A stretch of 64,000 nt of DNA from Pachyseris speciosa (Eukaryota; Cnidaria; Anthozoa; Scleractinia; Pachyseridae), in contig JAEMWC010000395.1 of the NCBI GenBank assembly GCA_016490735.1, positions 91,001 to 155,000 of the forward strand, read 5' to 3'. The notes below the pieces were generated by a model. The model was not told the DNA's origin, did not search any database, and saw only the letters and a list, made by a program, of their open reading frames with translations. The translations under genes and the position numbers were made by a program. Below are positions 55,601 through 64,000 of this stretch, piece after piece. Position 1 is the stretch's first letter, and each line of letters starts with the position of its first letter.

Positions 55601-58600
55601 TGAAAACTTGAAAATATTTAGAAACAAGTGCTTGCCTTATGCTTTGATTCTTCAGCTAACATTAATTTGTATTTAAGAGCATCATATGTACACATTCAGC
55701 TGTCAGCTAATGGCACCTGACCAGAAACACTATTTTTGGAAATTGTGAGCAATCTCTCTTGGGGGGGGGCAGAAGGAAAGGGAGAGCAAGAGAGAGCTTG
55801 CACATGCTAAAGCTTCTGTAGCTGCAGCTGCTTCTCTCTTTCTCCAGCCCCCCCCCCCCCCCCCCGAAAAAAAAAAAACAAAAAAAAAGAGTTTGCTTGC
55901 AATGCCCAGCAAGTGTCTCAGGGGAAAATTATGGCTTAATTCATTTAACTGAAGTCCAACCTAAGAAATTGTTGCATTGAATTGAAAAAGGGGCTCATGT
56001 GCTACTGACATTGGCTGGCCCACTTTTTACTACCATAAGTAATAATGGAAACATTTATTTGATGCCAATTTTAGAAAATCAGTGTTTGCTTTTTGTGTGG
56101 AGACATTGGTCACATCAAGAGAAACTGTCCGAATGAACTGTGCTTCAACTGTTATGAACCAGGTCACATTTCCAAGGTACTACTTGCATGTGCGAATAAG
56201 TTAATTATTTTGAAATGGAGGTACATGTATATACTAATTAAAAGGAAACTCATTAGATGGGGTGGGGCAGCGTCATGACGAATGGAGGGTTATTCCATTT
56301 CTGGGACCTGTTTCTCAAAAGTCCTGTTAACTTAATGGGCCCAAAACCATGATATTTTGAAATCAAAATCTCAAGAAAAGTATGGTGTGTTCTGACCTCT
56401 AATGAAGTCCGTTTTGTTTCTTTAGTTGATAATTTTATTGTATGATTTTCAAAACTTTTGAAACTCCCACCTGGAATGGAAAAAAAACAGCTTAATGGGC
56501 CCAGTAATTACCAGGAGCTTCAAGAAATGGGCCTCTAGGTTCTAAAATTTCATAATCAAATGCTGTATTAAATTAACTAAAAATTTAATATAATTTAAGT
56601 ATTTTAGTTATACATGAATTGCTACTTGGTCATCAGTGTCATGAAATCAAGTGAATTTCCAAAGGAAATAGCCCACAATCTAATCTGAGCCACAAGGAGT
56701 TAGTTTCAGAATGTTTCCTTGAGGAAAAGTGGCATCCATATCCGCTATCAAGGGCAAAATCGACAGCTGAAAGCATTTTGAATACTGTCCAACTAGGATA
56801 ACCGTTTGAAAGAAGATCTGGCTATTTTCCATCTAATGAAAAAGTGTCATTTGGATATTCCAATTCAGTTTAACTAAGAATTGGTGACCTTTTCCTTTTA
56901 CAGCAATTGTTTTAAATGTTTTCTTGCAGCAATGTAGAAAACCCAGAGGAAGACCATTTGATCGCTGTAAAAGATGCCATGTTCAAGGCCATCAAGCAAA
57001 TGTACGTTTGACATTTCAGGTTGCAATTGCTTTATGTTATTCACGCTAATTAATATGGACAATTTATTTATTCTCATATTGAACGTGTAAGAAAAACGAA
57101 GACACTTTTCAACATCCATCATCACTTCGTGAATAGGAATATTGCACAATTGACATGTATGGTTTGCCATAAGAATCAGGAAAAAATTCTTTAGGGAATC
57201 GTTAACAGCTTTAACGTTCCGCGTTTTTTTAAATGATGTTGAGAAATTTCGAATATACCATGGAATTATCGGATGAAAGCCTTCTTGACAAATCCAAACA
57301 TAGGTACATGGTTTATTGTGCAACCTTTAGCTTAAAAGGCCAATGAAAGCAAGCAAGATACAAGAAAATCACGAGACTGCAAAGCTATTAGTAAAAAAGA
57401 CTTGTGTTGGATAAATCAGCATCTCTCAGCTCTCCAGCCAAAACACTGCAGGTTTATTCGTGTAGTTTCCCCCAATATATGATTTTCTGCTAAGAAACAA
57501 TTGAAATTATAGTCAATTAATATTTTTAAGAAAGCTCGCGTGGCAAATTGAAAGATGTACATTGATAGGAGTCCAGCACAGTGTTTAATCAAAGCGCAAG
57601 TTGAATTTCGTAGCAAAAGGAAAGAAAAAACAGCAAAATCTGTGGCTTTGCAGCATGGGTATGTTTATGATACAGCCTTGTATTTTTTTTTGTTATATAC
57701 AGGCGTGTCCTGACCGCTGGAGACAGTACTATCTCACGGTAAGTAATGCTTCATAAACTTGTTGTCATATAACATTTTAGCCTCTATTGCTTTTTTCGGA
57801 AAAAGAAAGTTTGCTAACAGAGTAAGCTGGTGACCGCTTTCTTTCCTAATAAGTAGCCCGTTTATGTACAAGTTTGGAGACAGACGATTCATGCACCTTT
57901 CAGACCTTTGTCAGTTAGCGCGGGCACCTTAGAAATATTCAAATCAACTGTACTTCACCTAAACGATCCCAGTCTCTTGGCATCCTACTGTCCGCACCTT
58001 TTAAGATGGTGGCCTTGTTGCCCAACCCAGCCTCTATCGGACGTGCAAACAGAAATAAGCTTAATACCTCCTTGGGCTGTGTTACTAGCCACTTGATCCT
58101 CTCACCCCTCTCCCCAGTCCCTCTCCTTACACACACACATGGACACTTGTTATAAGAACTTAATCACTTGTTCTATGCTTGCTTTTATTCCAGACTCGAC
58201 CTGGTCCACCTGTTTGCCCAGATAGACCGATGTCACCACCTCGAGTAGTTTACTGTTATAACTGCGGCCATGAGGGGCATCACGGGCACGTGAGTTGAAG
58301 ATAGGTGTCGCAGAGTCGCCTAATTAGTGTGTTAATTTGAATGATTCCTGATCGCTGGTCAGTGACGAAACCAAATCTAAAGTAGCCATCTTGGTCAAAT
58401 CTCGACAGTTACAAACGGAAAAATGAACGAAACGGAACGACAATGGTCGCTTTGTTTGTTCTGTTTCTGTAAATCAGAGAATTAGGTGTGAATCATTAAA
58501 ACTTGAACACCCACTCTCTAACGTAACGCTGGATGATCACTCTTGCTTCGTTTTTGTGGTTTATGAACAAATCAGATCCCAAAAATGGGCAAAGATGAGC

Positions 58601-61428
58601 AAAACGTGGGATAACTGGCCGATTAACTGAGATGACAGGCACGCGAGTTTTCTCTTTTAAAAATTATCGTGAGTTTAGGATAATAACCACCAAAAAACCG
58701 AAACAAATATAGAAATTGCTTTCAATCTCAAATGAATCTCCAGTAACAGCTCAGGGGAAAAAACAAACAAGCAAAAGCGTTTTGTTTTTTATTTAATTTT
58801 TTAGTTTTAGAACTTGTTACTGTTAAGTGTGCGTCTTTCCACTGTGATGTTGTCAACATCAGTACGCGATATATGTACGGAGGAAACACTAGCAGGCCAT
58901 TTCGAAAAACTAGCCAGTAATTATCGCGGGCTTGCGCCTACGCTCGCGCACTTTTCTTCATGGGCAATTTTCTTTAATAACTGAGATAATCGTTGGGGTC
59001 AGACTGCACTGATTCGAGCGCTAATTAGGCTGTTCACGGCAATTTTTCTCCTCTACGGAAGAACAAACAGAGATTCGGTGCACATGTGATAGCAAATTTG
59101 TATTCAAAGTTCTAAAGTTAACTTTCTTTTGTTTTGTGAAAGGAATGCCCAGAAGAGAACTCCCTGGTGAGAGGCGAGCTACCTTTACCGTTCGTTGTAC
59201 AATATGACGGCTGCCATATGTCGTCTTCTCGAGGAAAACAGAAACCAGAGCGCAGACCGAGGATTGAGAGAAAACACCAACTCGACATCGAAGGGTTTTT
59301 TGAACAGGGTACCCAGGAAGGTTATGATGGGGTTCAGCCTCCACAGGCAATCCATCAAGATTATGATGAAGACAGAACGTTTTTCCAGGCTCCACCGAAC
59401 AAAATACGAAAGCCGAATCACGGTGAAGATTTTAGAAGAGGTTAGTTTGAACATGGGATGTAACAACCGGGATTTGGTTTGGGGAGATATGAGCAACTGA
59501 GATGATTTTAGTGCATTCCTCAGGTAATTTGACTGTAGAGCGGTTTTCGATACCAAAGTTATGTCTCTAGCCAGTCACAACAAGCACAATCAGTTTAACG
59601 AACCAATCACAATTTGAGGCATTTGCATGTAGCCGGCGACAAGCGCGCGAAAATGCGCACGTGCATGTCACGGTTGTTTTTGGTCTTGCTTCTGATTGGT
59701 TGAGAAAGTGGCGAAAATTTTTCCAACCAATCACGAAGCGAAGTTAAGCCTTTGTTTCGGACTTTGACTATCGGACTTGAGCAAAACATTTCTGATACAA
59801 TATAGGGGACTTTAGATTTGAGTACGAGTACAAGATCGAGAACGAGTACGACTTTCAAATTTCAAACCCGTCGCCTCCACAGATACTTTACTCTGCCCTA
59901 TTGCTTAATAACAGAAAAGGAGATTTTAGAAACAGGATTTATGTATGGAGTGATTATGTAAGGTGCGCGAACAAGATTTAAAAAGTCGTACTCGTCCTAA
60001 ATCTCGTACTCGTTGTCAAATCTAAAGCTCAATATTTAGACCAGTAGAACCACTTCTTTTCAAAACCAGAGAAGGAGATTTTTCTCAAGTGTGAAATTCA
60101 CTTGCGATAAGAAGCTTTGAAACAAAATCAAGCCCATAACTCCTGTTTATGGACAACAAATAATCAAGCTCTAATGAGTTCACTTTTATTCCACGACAGT
60201 TTGCTTTGGCCGTGACAGCCAGCAACACAGCGAATTTAATACTTCGTACACAGACCGCATACTGCCAAAGAGGTCGAAGAAAAAGAAGAACAAGAGGTTA
60301 GAGGAAACAGCTGGAAGAAACGAGGTATTTTTGTTAATACGTTGTCGCTTAAAACATCGACTTCCTTTTTGTTTGTTTGTTTTTTTTTTTTTTTTGTATT
60401 TTTTTTGGGGGGGGGGGGGGTGTCGACATCGTTATTTTTACTGACAAATGTTTTAGCGATACAATAGTTGTAGTTGTCGAGGATTGTATCAGACAGGACC
60501 AAGCTGAAAGGTTCGCTGCAATTCTAAGTGGGAAATGTATTGTAGCTGGCTGGTGTTATACTGTCCAAATTAAGTTGAACTACAAGGCGATTGTTAATTA
60601 TTTTAAATTTGTCTTGGTTGTTTATCACTTTCCTGGAACTAAGACGTGATATTCGAAATATTTTCTCAGCGTATTGTCGAGATCGTAGATCCCAGTCGTC
60701 TGGACGAAGGCTTGATTGAGGAACCATATCAAACCAAGAGAAAGAAAGCGAAAAACGTAGGGTTCAACGCTTAATTTGTTGCATATTGGCATCATTCTTC
60801 ATAGTTTTGACACCTTAAGTTGTCATTTACTCTGTTCGCTTGGTATTTTCCCAAAGTAATTTGATAATACAGAAAGATAAGGAAAATTACCCTGGCATGT
60901 TTCCCATACTTCGATTTAAAAAGCAAACTGCCATCGCCTTTAATACTTGCATAAAAATGACTTACCTGCCATTAAACAAGAAAATATACTTTTTTCTTGC
61001 CATTGATTCAAGGTTAACCTGGTTCTTTGCACCTTTTCGCATAGCACTTTCTTGTTATGGTTCGATGGGAAAGCACCCAATTTCAAGTCACTTGTTTTTT
61101 GTACTATAGTTTCATTGATTTTTTTTTCTTCTTTTTTCGTTTTTTGTAGCACAAGAAGCGGCCAAATGACGACAGATTTTTAGAAGATTCCCATAACAAC
61201 AATAACTTCATCTCGCGAAAGAAATTCAAAAAACTCAACGACAGAGGATTCACTAATTCACAACGAATGAACGACATTCGGTCGTTTGAAGATGGGTACT
61301 TTGACGCCAGAAGAAATTCTAAACATAAAAAGGATCGGAATTTTGTTTCAAACAGGGGATTTCGATTTAATAATCAAATGCATGGAAAGAAGTCAAACCC
61401 ACACATTTTCAAGCGGTACACCTTTTGA
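51773..61428 (+). CDS. ZCCHC7: Zinc finger CCHC domain-containing protein 7 (Air-like, TRAMP component), 15 exons, 579 aa
   Basis: Exons: 51773-51852, 52363-52457, 52548-52763, 52963-53021, 53499-53541, 54464-54495, 55087-55206, 56075-56176, 56930-57001, 57703-57738, 58194-58289, 59143-59440, 60200-60324, 60670-60756, 61150-61428. They total 1740 nt, with all phases compatible. The N-terminus matches ZCCHC7 (EAYREYEDQLYHEES; LYGQVHYA). An acidic tract (DDDDDDDDDDEDVDNDSDSD) and ENWDLNERDLG precede five CCHC knuckles at residues 198-211, 220-233, 238-251, 262-275 and 306-319. The C-terminal third is basic, Lys/Arg/Asn-rich. Yeast Air1/2 and human ZCCHC7 use such knuckles to bring RNA to a non-canonical poly(A) polymerase and Mtr4 helicase in nuclear surveillance. 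A 3' splice site (CTAATTTCAG) lies two bases before the ATG, so an untranslated first exon is likely. Human length is about 543. Confidence 0.93.
52654..52689 (+). repeat. (GAT)n microsatellite coding poly-Asp in ZCCHC7 exon 3
   Basis: About ten GAT codons extend the acidic tract of ZCCHC7. Length polymorphism is likely, but it stays in frame. Confidence 0.9.
53885..54300. mobile_element. MITE with TAGGGG...CCCCTA ends in ZCCHC7 intron 5
   Basis: Left TAGGGGGATTCATGCTTATG and right GTAAACAAGGATTCCCCTA are inverted, with GTTTACA and ATGAGGC-type subterminal matches. TA lies directly outside each end (53883-53884 and 54301-54302). The interior has no frame. Confidence 0.7.
55766..55880. repeat. 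Poly-G, poly-C and poly-A runs in ZCCHC7 intron 7
   Basis: GGGGGGGGGC at about 55760 is followed by a C run of about 17 (55849-55865) and A runs. This is low complexity. The remainder of introns 6-11 shows nothing I recognise. Confidence 0.7.
59536..59740. mobile_element. CCAAT-rich MITE relative in ZCCHC7 intron 12
   Basis: GAGCGGTTTTCGATACCAAA, several CCAATCA/TGATTGG boxes and GCGCGCGAAAATGCGCACGT place it near the CCAAT-rich MITE family of the TBC1D9 introns, in a diverged form. Confidence 0.5.
59809..60029. mobile_element. MITE with GAGTACGAGTAC arms in ZCCHC7 intron 12
   Basis: Left ACTTTAGATTTGAGTACGAG and right CTCGTTGTCAAATCTAAAGC are inverted. Both arms carry repeated CGAGTAC and AAAGTCGTACTCG phrases. 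It is about 220 bp and non-coding. Confidence 0.7.
60378..60422. repeat. Poly-T followed by poly-G run in ZCCHC7 intron 13
   Basis: A T-rich run of about 27 is followed directly by a run of about 14 G. It lies shortly after exon 13. Such a tract is prone to length error. Confidence 0.85.
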
Positions 61429-61596
61429 ACATTTCCCGGTTTTTTATGTAATCTTATTTTTAATTTTTAACTTCCGTCATAGCAATTGGTGCTGTACATT
61501 TATCCGCTGAAAAATTCATCCACAAAATGTGCCACTGTATTTTATTTGTTCATACTTTTTATGTCAAGAATAAGACCAGCATGGGAAAATTGCATT

Positions 61597-61602
61597 AATA
61601 AA
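61597..61602 (+). terminator. Candidate poly(A) signal AATAAA for ZCCHC7
   Basis: A canonical hexamer lies about 170 bases after the stop codon, a typical distance. Confidence 0.55.
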
Positions 61603-61728
61603 AAGGGAAGTCTCTGACAAATGGAATCCTGGTGCTTTATTTAGCTTCCTCTAATATTACAGTGTTACGGAACATGGAAATACAAAATTCTTTCCAACAT
61701 CCAACATATATCTTTAACAAATTAAACA

Positions 61729-61890
61729 GCATGCGAAGCAAACGTTTCTGAACGCTCAAAAAGCCGATTACTTTGCCGCGTTACGCGCTAAATGGGGCGA
61801 GAGCAAAAGAAGGAACGGAGCGCATCCAAAATTCGGAAATCGGCTTTTTGAGCACTCAAAAATCACACAGAAACGCTTGCTACGCAGGCT
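61729..61890. repeat. Palindromic repeat (GCTCAAAAAGCCGAT arms)
   Basis: GCGAAGCAAACGTTTCTG and GCTCAAAAAGCCGAT on the left are inverted as ATCGGCTTTTTGAGC and CAGAAACGCTTGCTACGC on the right. It is MITE-like and non-coding. Confidence 0.65.
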
Positions 61891-61984
61891 TCAAATTAAA
61901 ATACGTTTGTGGTTAGGTATGAGGTTTCCAATTTTTACAACTTTACGCCGATATGCATCTTATTCAGTTTTATATGATAACCAA

Positions 61985-62065
61985 TGTTGGAAGAACACTC
62001 GAAGAATCCGTAAATCACCCGCCTGCGGCTCGTGATTTACGAATTCTTCGAGTGTTCTTCCAACA
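61985..62065. repeat. Strong hairpin (34-bp arms)
   Basis: TGTTGGAAGAACACTCGAAG...GTAAATCAC is followed, after CCGCCTGCGGCTC, by its near-perfect complement. The loop resembles the centre of the palindrome at 504-696, suggesting related elements. Confidence 0.75.
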
Positions 62066-62308
62066 TCCCAAGTAGTTTATCAGCCTATAAACCATAGAAA
62101 CTTGTGGTATATTGCTTAACCAACACCCGTCTCTTATTGCTCGCGTTACCTTGACTTCAAGTTTTCTCGGCAACAGACTGCTCAATGATTTGATCAGCCG
62201 TTCCCTGAAGGGAGTTTCATTAAGCTATCTTATCTATCAGTCTTTACGCTACACGAGCAGTTTTCAATCAGAATTCGAAGCCATTACATGTGACTGATTA
62301 CTACTAAA

Positions 62309-62628
62309 GGCGCTGTTACACTGTGCAATGTTTCGTGCAACTTGTGTCGCAACGCCATTGCGAGACAAGTTGCACGAAACATTGTACCAAGTGTAACATA
62401 CCCTGCAACGGCCAAAATCGTTGCGAGACAAGTTGCACGAACCGTTGCAGAAAGTAGAACTCGAATCTTCTTTCTGCAACGGTTCGTGCAACTTGTGTCG
62501 TAACGATTTCTTCCGTTGCAGGGTATGTTACACTTGCTACAATGTCAGACAACGTTACGTGCAACTTGTCTCGCAATGGCGTTGCGACACAAGTTGCACG
62601 AAACATTGCACAGTGTAACAGCGCCTTA
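62309..62628. repeat. 320-bp near-perfect palindrome
   Basis: Ends AAGGCGCTGTTACACTGTGC and complement continue inward over about 150 bp per arm. Each arm contains two copies of a GTTGCGAGACAAGTTGCACG-type unit. It is probably a fold-back MITE; frames here are repeat artefacts. Confidence 0.85.
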
Positions 62629-63455
62629 AAGTCTAAATGTTGCAACAGTTACCTGAACGGCAAAAAGGAAAGAAGAGGGGAACAAAATCAGTCATTACTG
62701 ATAAATCTGAACTGAAGCGCTTTCAACGAAGAAAGAGAATTGCCGGAAGCGAGCTCCAAAAGACAAGTGAATAGTTTTTCCCCCTATAATCTGTCTTCGA
62801 ATGCCGATTACATCTAACGTTTTGAGTAGTGAAAGTGTACCACTTCATTTGAGGTGATCGCCGCACTCTTGTGAATCTGTAAGACCCAAGAGTTATTCAT
62901 TTCTTACAAACATGCTTTGTACAACGTACTTTGGTGTACTGTTGTGAGCGTGCACTTCTTTAATAAAAGAGAGCCAAAAAGTCAGTCAGTTAATTGTAAG
63001 TCTGGCCTGCCTAGATAAGTCTTAGCTACCTGCGGGCCTGCTAATTTTGTAAAATAAAGCTCTCTGTTTGTTTTGTTTCAGTGTAGTGAAGACAGCTCCA
63101 TCTGTCAGAAAGATCGCCATAGTCACTTTTACAAGGCTTTCACATAAATAGACAACGTGCATTCAGAATGGTAACCACAGAAATAGCACGTTAGTGTACG
63201 AAGTGCTGTCCAAAGTTTGTGTAATTCTGGGTGAACGTATATGGATGCGTAACTATCTCAGGCTGGCAGTGGTGTCCCTGGGGTACAGTCGGCTCAGGCC
63301 GTACCAGCGGCCTGCCGTTCTCTCTGTTCCCGGATGCGCACATAAGTGTGTTCATTCAGTGTATCGCGGGCGCGCACTGTTTTGGGATGTGAAGGACCGA
63401 GTACCTGAGAAGGGAAAAGTGGAAGGAGAACGTTGTAAATGGAACTTACCTATCA
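62629..63455. other. Intergenic DNA with no recognised feature
   Basis: A frame of 88 codons at 63194-63460 shows no domain or splice context. No RNA gene or terminal repeats are seen. Confidence 0.45.
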
Positions 63456-63486
<31 letters not shown>

Positions 63487-63487
63487 T
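63456..63487. repeat. (AAT)n microsatellite
   Basis: The trinucleotide tract immediately precedes an R4/Dong-like 3' end, the same arrangement as at 19768-19830. Confidence 0.9.
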
Positions 63488-63700
63488 TAGGAAAGACACT
63501 GAAAAACAGCTGCGTGAAATCCCAGGCAACAATAACCCACATGAAATCCAAAAAACAGCACTTCTGGGAACAGCACACATTCTGAGAAAGGTCCTTTCAA
63601 TCAAGTAAACTGAACAAACACTCCTCTAGTGCCTTAGAACCATGGTTTGGTTCTGGCTCTAGAAGGTAAATGTAGACAAGTAATAAAGTGAAGTAAAATA
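63488..63700 (+). mobile_element. R4/Dong-like LINE 3' end (uninterrupted)
   Basis: It encodes RKDTEKQLREIPGNNN, then [15 protein letters not shown] and a stop, followed by about 80 bp of UTR ending in GTGAAGTAAAATAATAATAA. It is severely 5'-truncated. It gives the pre-insertion site for the MITE at 19962-20250. Confidence 0.88.
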
Positions 63701-63711
63701 ATAATAATAAT

Positions 63712-63743
<32 letters not shown>
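63697..63743. repeat. (AAT)n then (AAC)n microsatellite
   Basis: The trinucleotide tract changes motif midway. It separates the LINE 3' end from a SINE. Confidence 0.9.
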
Positions 63744-63759
63744 CTTTATTAAAGTCTCA

Positions 63760-64000
63760 ATTATTTCTAGCCGAGCACAGGTGCTCTACTAATTGAGGAG
63801 ACTACATCAAATCAACTCTAAATCAAGTCGAATCAAATCAAATCAAATGTTGGTTTTTGAGGAGTGGAAAACCGGAGTACCCGGAGAAAAACCTCTCGGA
63901 GCGGAGTAGAGAACCCACAAACTCAGCCCACTTATGACACCGAGTCCGTGAATCGAACCTGGGCCACATTGGTGGAAGGCGAGTACTCTCACCACTGTAC
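63760..64000 (-). mobile_element. tRNA-derived SINE (family 1), cut by window end
   Basis: The minus strand carries the same B box (GGTTCGATTCACGGACTC), AGAGGTTTTTCTCCGGG body and TTGATTTGATTTGATT tail as the copy at 44040-44322. The tRNA-like 5' end is beyond 64000. Confidence 0.8.

Noticed and set aside
63194..63460. 88-codon plus frame as a small gene
   Set aside because: It has no domain, signal or splice context and it ends in the AAT microsatellite.

Overview
The window is eukaryotic. It holds four multi-exon, spliced protein genes separated and interrupted by many short repeats: SINEs, MITE-like palindromes, TAA microsatellites and LINE fragments. GT-AG introns, AT-rich non-coding DNA, animal-type orthologues (TBC1D9, PHAX, ZCCHC7) and repeat types that I associate with stony corals and anemones suggest an anthozoan cnidarian. 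That taxonomic call is inference and no sequence search was run.

Layout. 1-12.6 kb is intergenic and repeat-rich. It has a reverse-transcriptase LINE remnant (minus), an array of tRNA-derived repeats, a complete hammerhead ribozyme in a 257-bp tandem repeat (minus, 5096-5154), and several palindromic or TIR elements. 12.65-36.42 kb is a TBC1D9-type Rab-GAP gene on the plus strand. I resolved 26 exons; all phases are compatible and give 1321 residues. Its introns carry R4/Dong-like LINE fragments, a piggyBac-like 1-kb element, hAT-like, SINE and CCAAT-rich MITE insertions. 38.6-45.7 kb (minus) is an unrecognised five-exon gene. It encodes a signal peptide, an N-terminal membrane segment, about 80 copies of a 13-residue Cys-containing repeat, and a C-terminal membrane segment. 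Its large exon is broken by two one-base losses in G5 homopolymers. 47.0-49.9 kb (minus) is PHAX (4 exons, 381 residues). 51.8-61.4 kb (plus) is ZCCHC7 (15 exons, 579 residues, five CCHC knuckles). 61.4-64 kb is intergenic, with long palindromes, an R4/Dong-like 3' end and a SINE.

How the genes relate. PHAX and ZCCHC7 stand head to head across about 1.9 kb. Both orthologues act on nuclear RNA: PHAX in snRNA export, ZCCHC7 in TRAMP-type surveillance. TBC1D9 and the repeat protein are convergent, and I see no functional link between them. The least explained items are the hammerhead-bearing repeat and the Cys-repeat membrane protein. All exon models come from reading splice sites and frames by eye; transcript data would be decisive.
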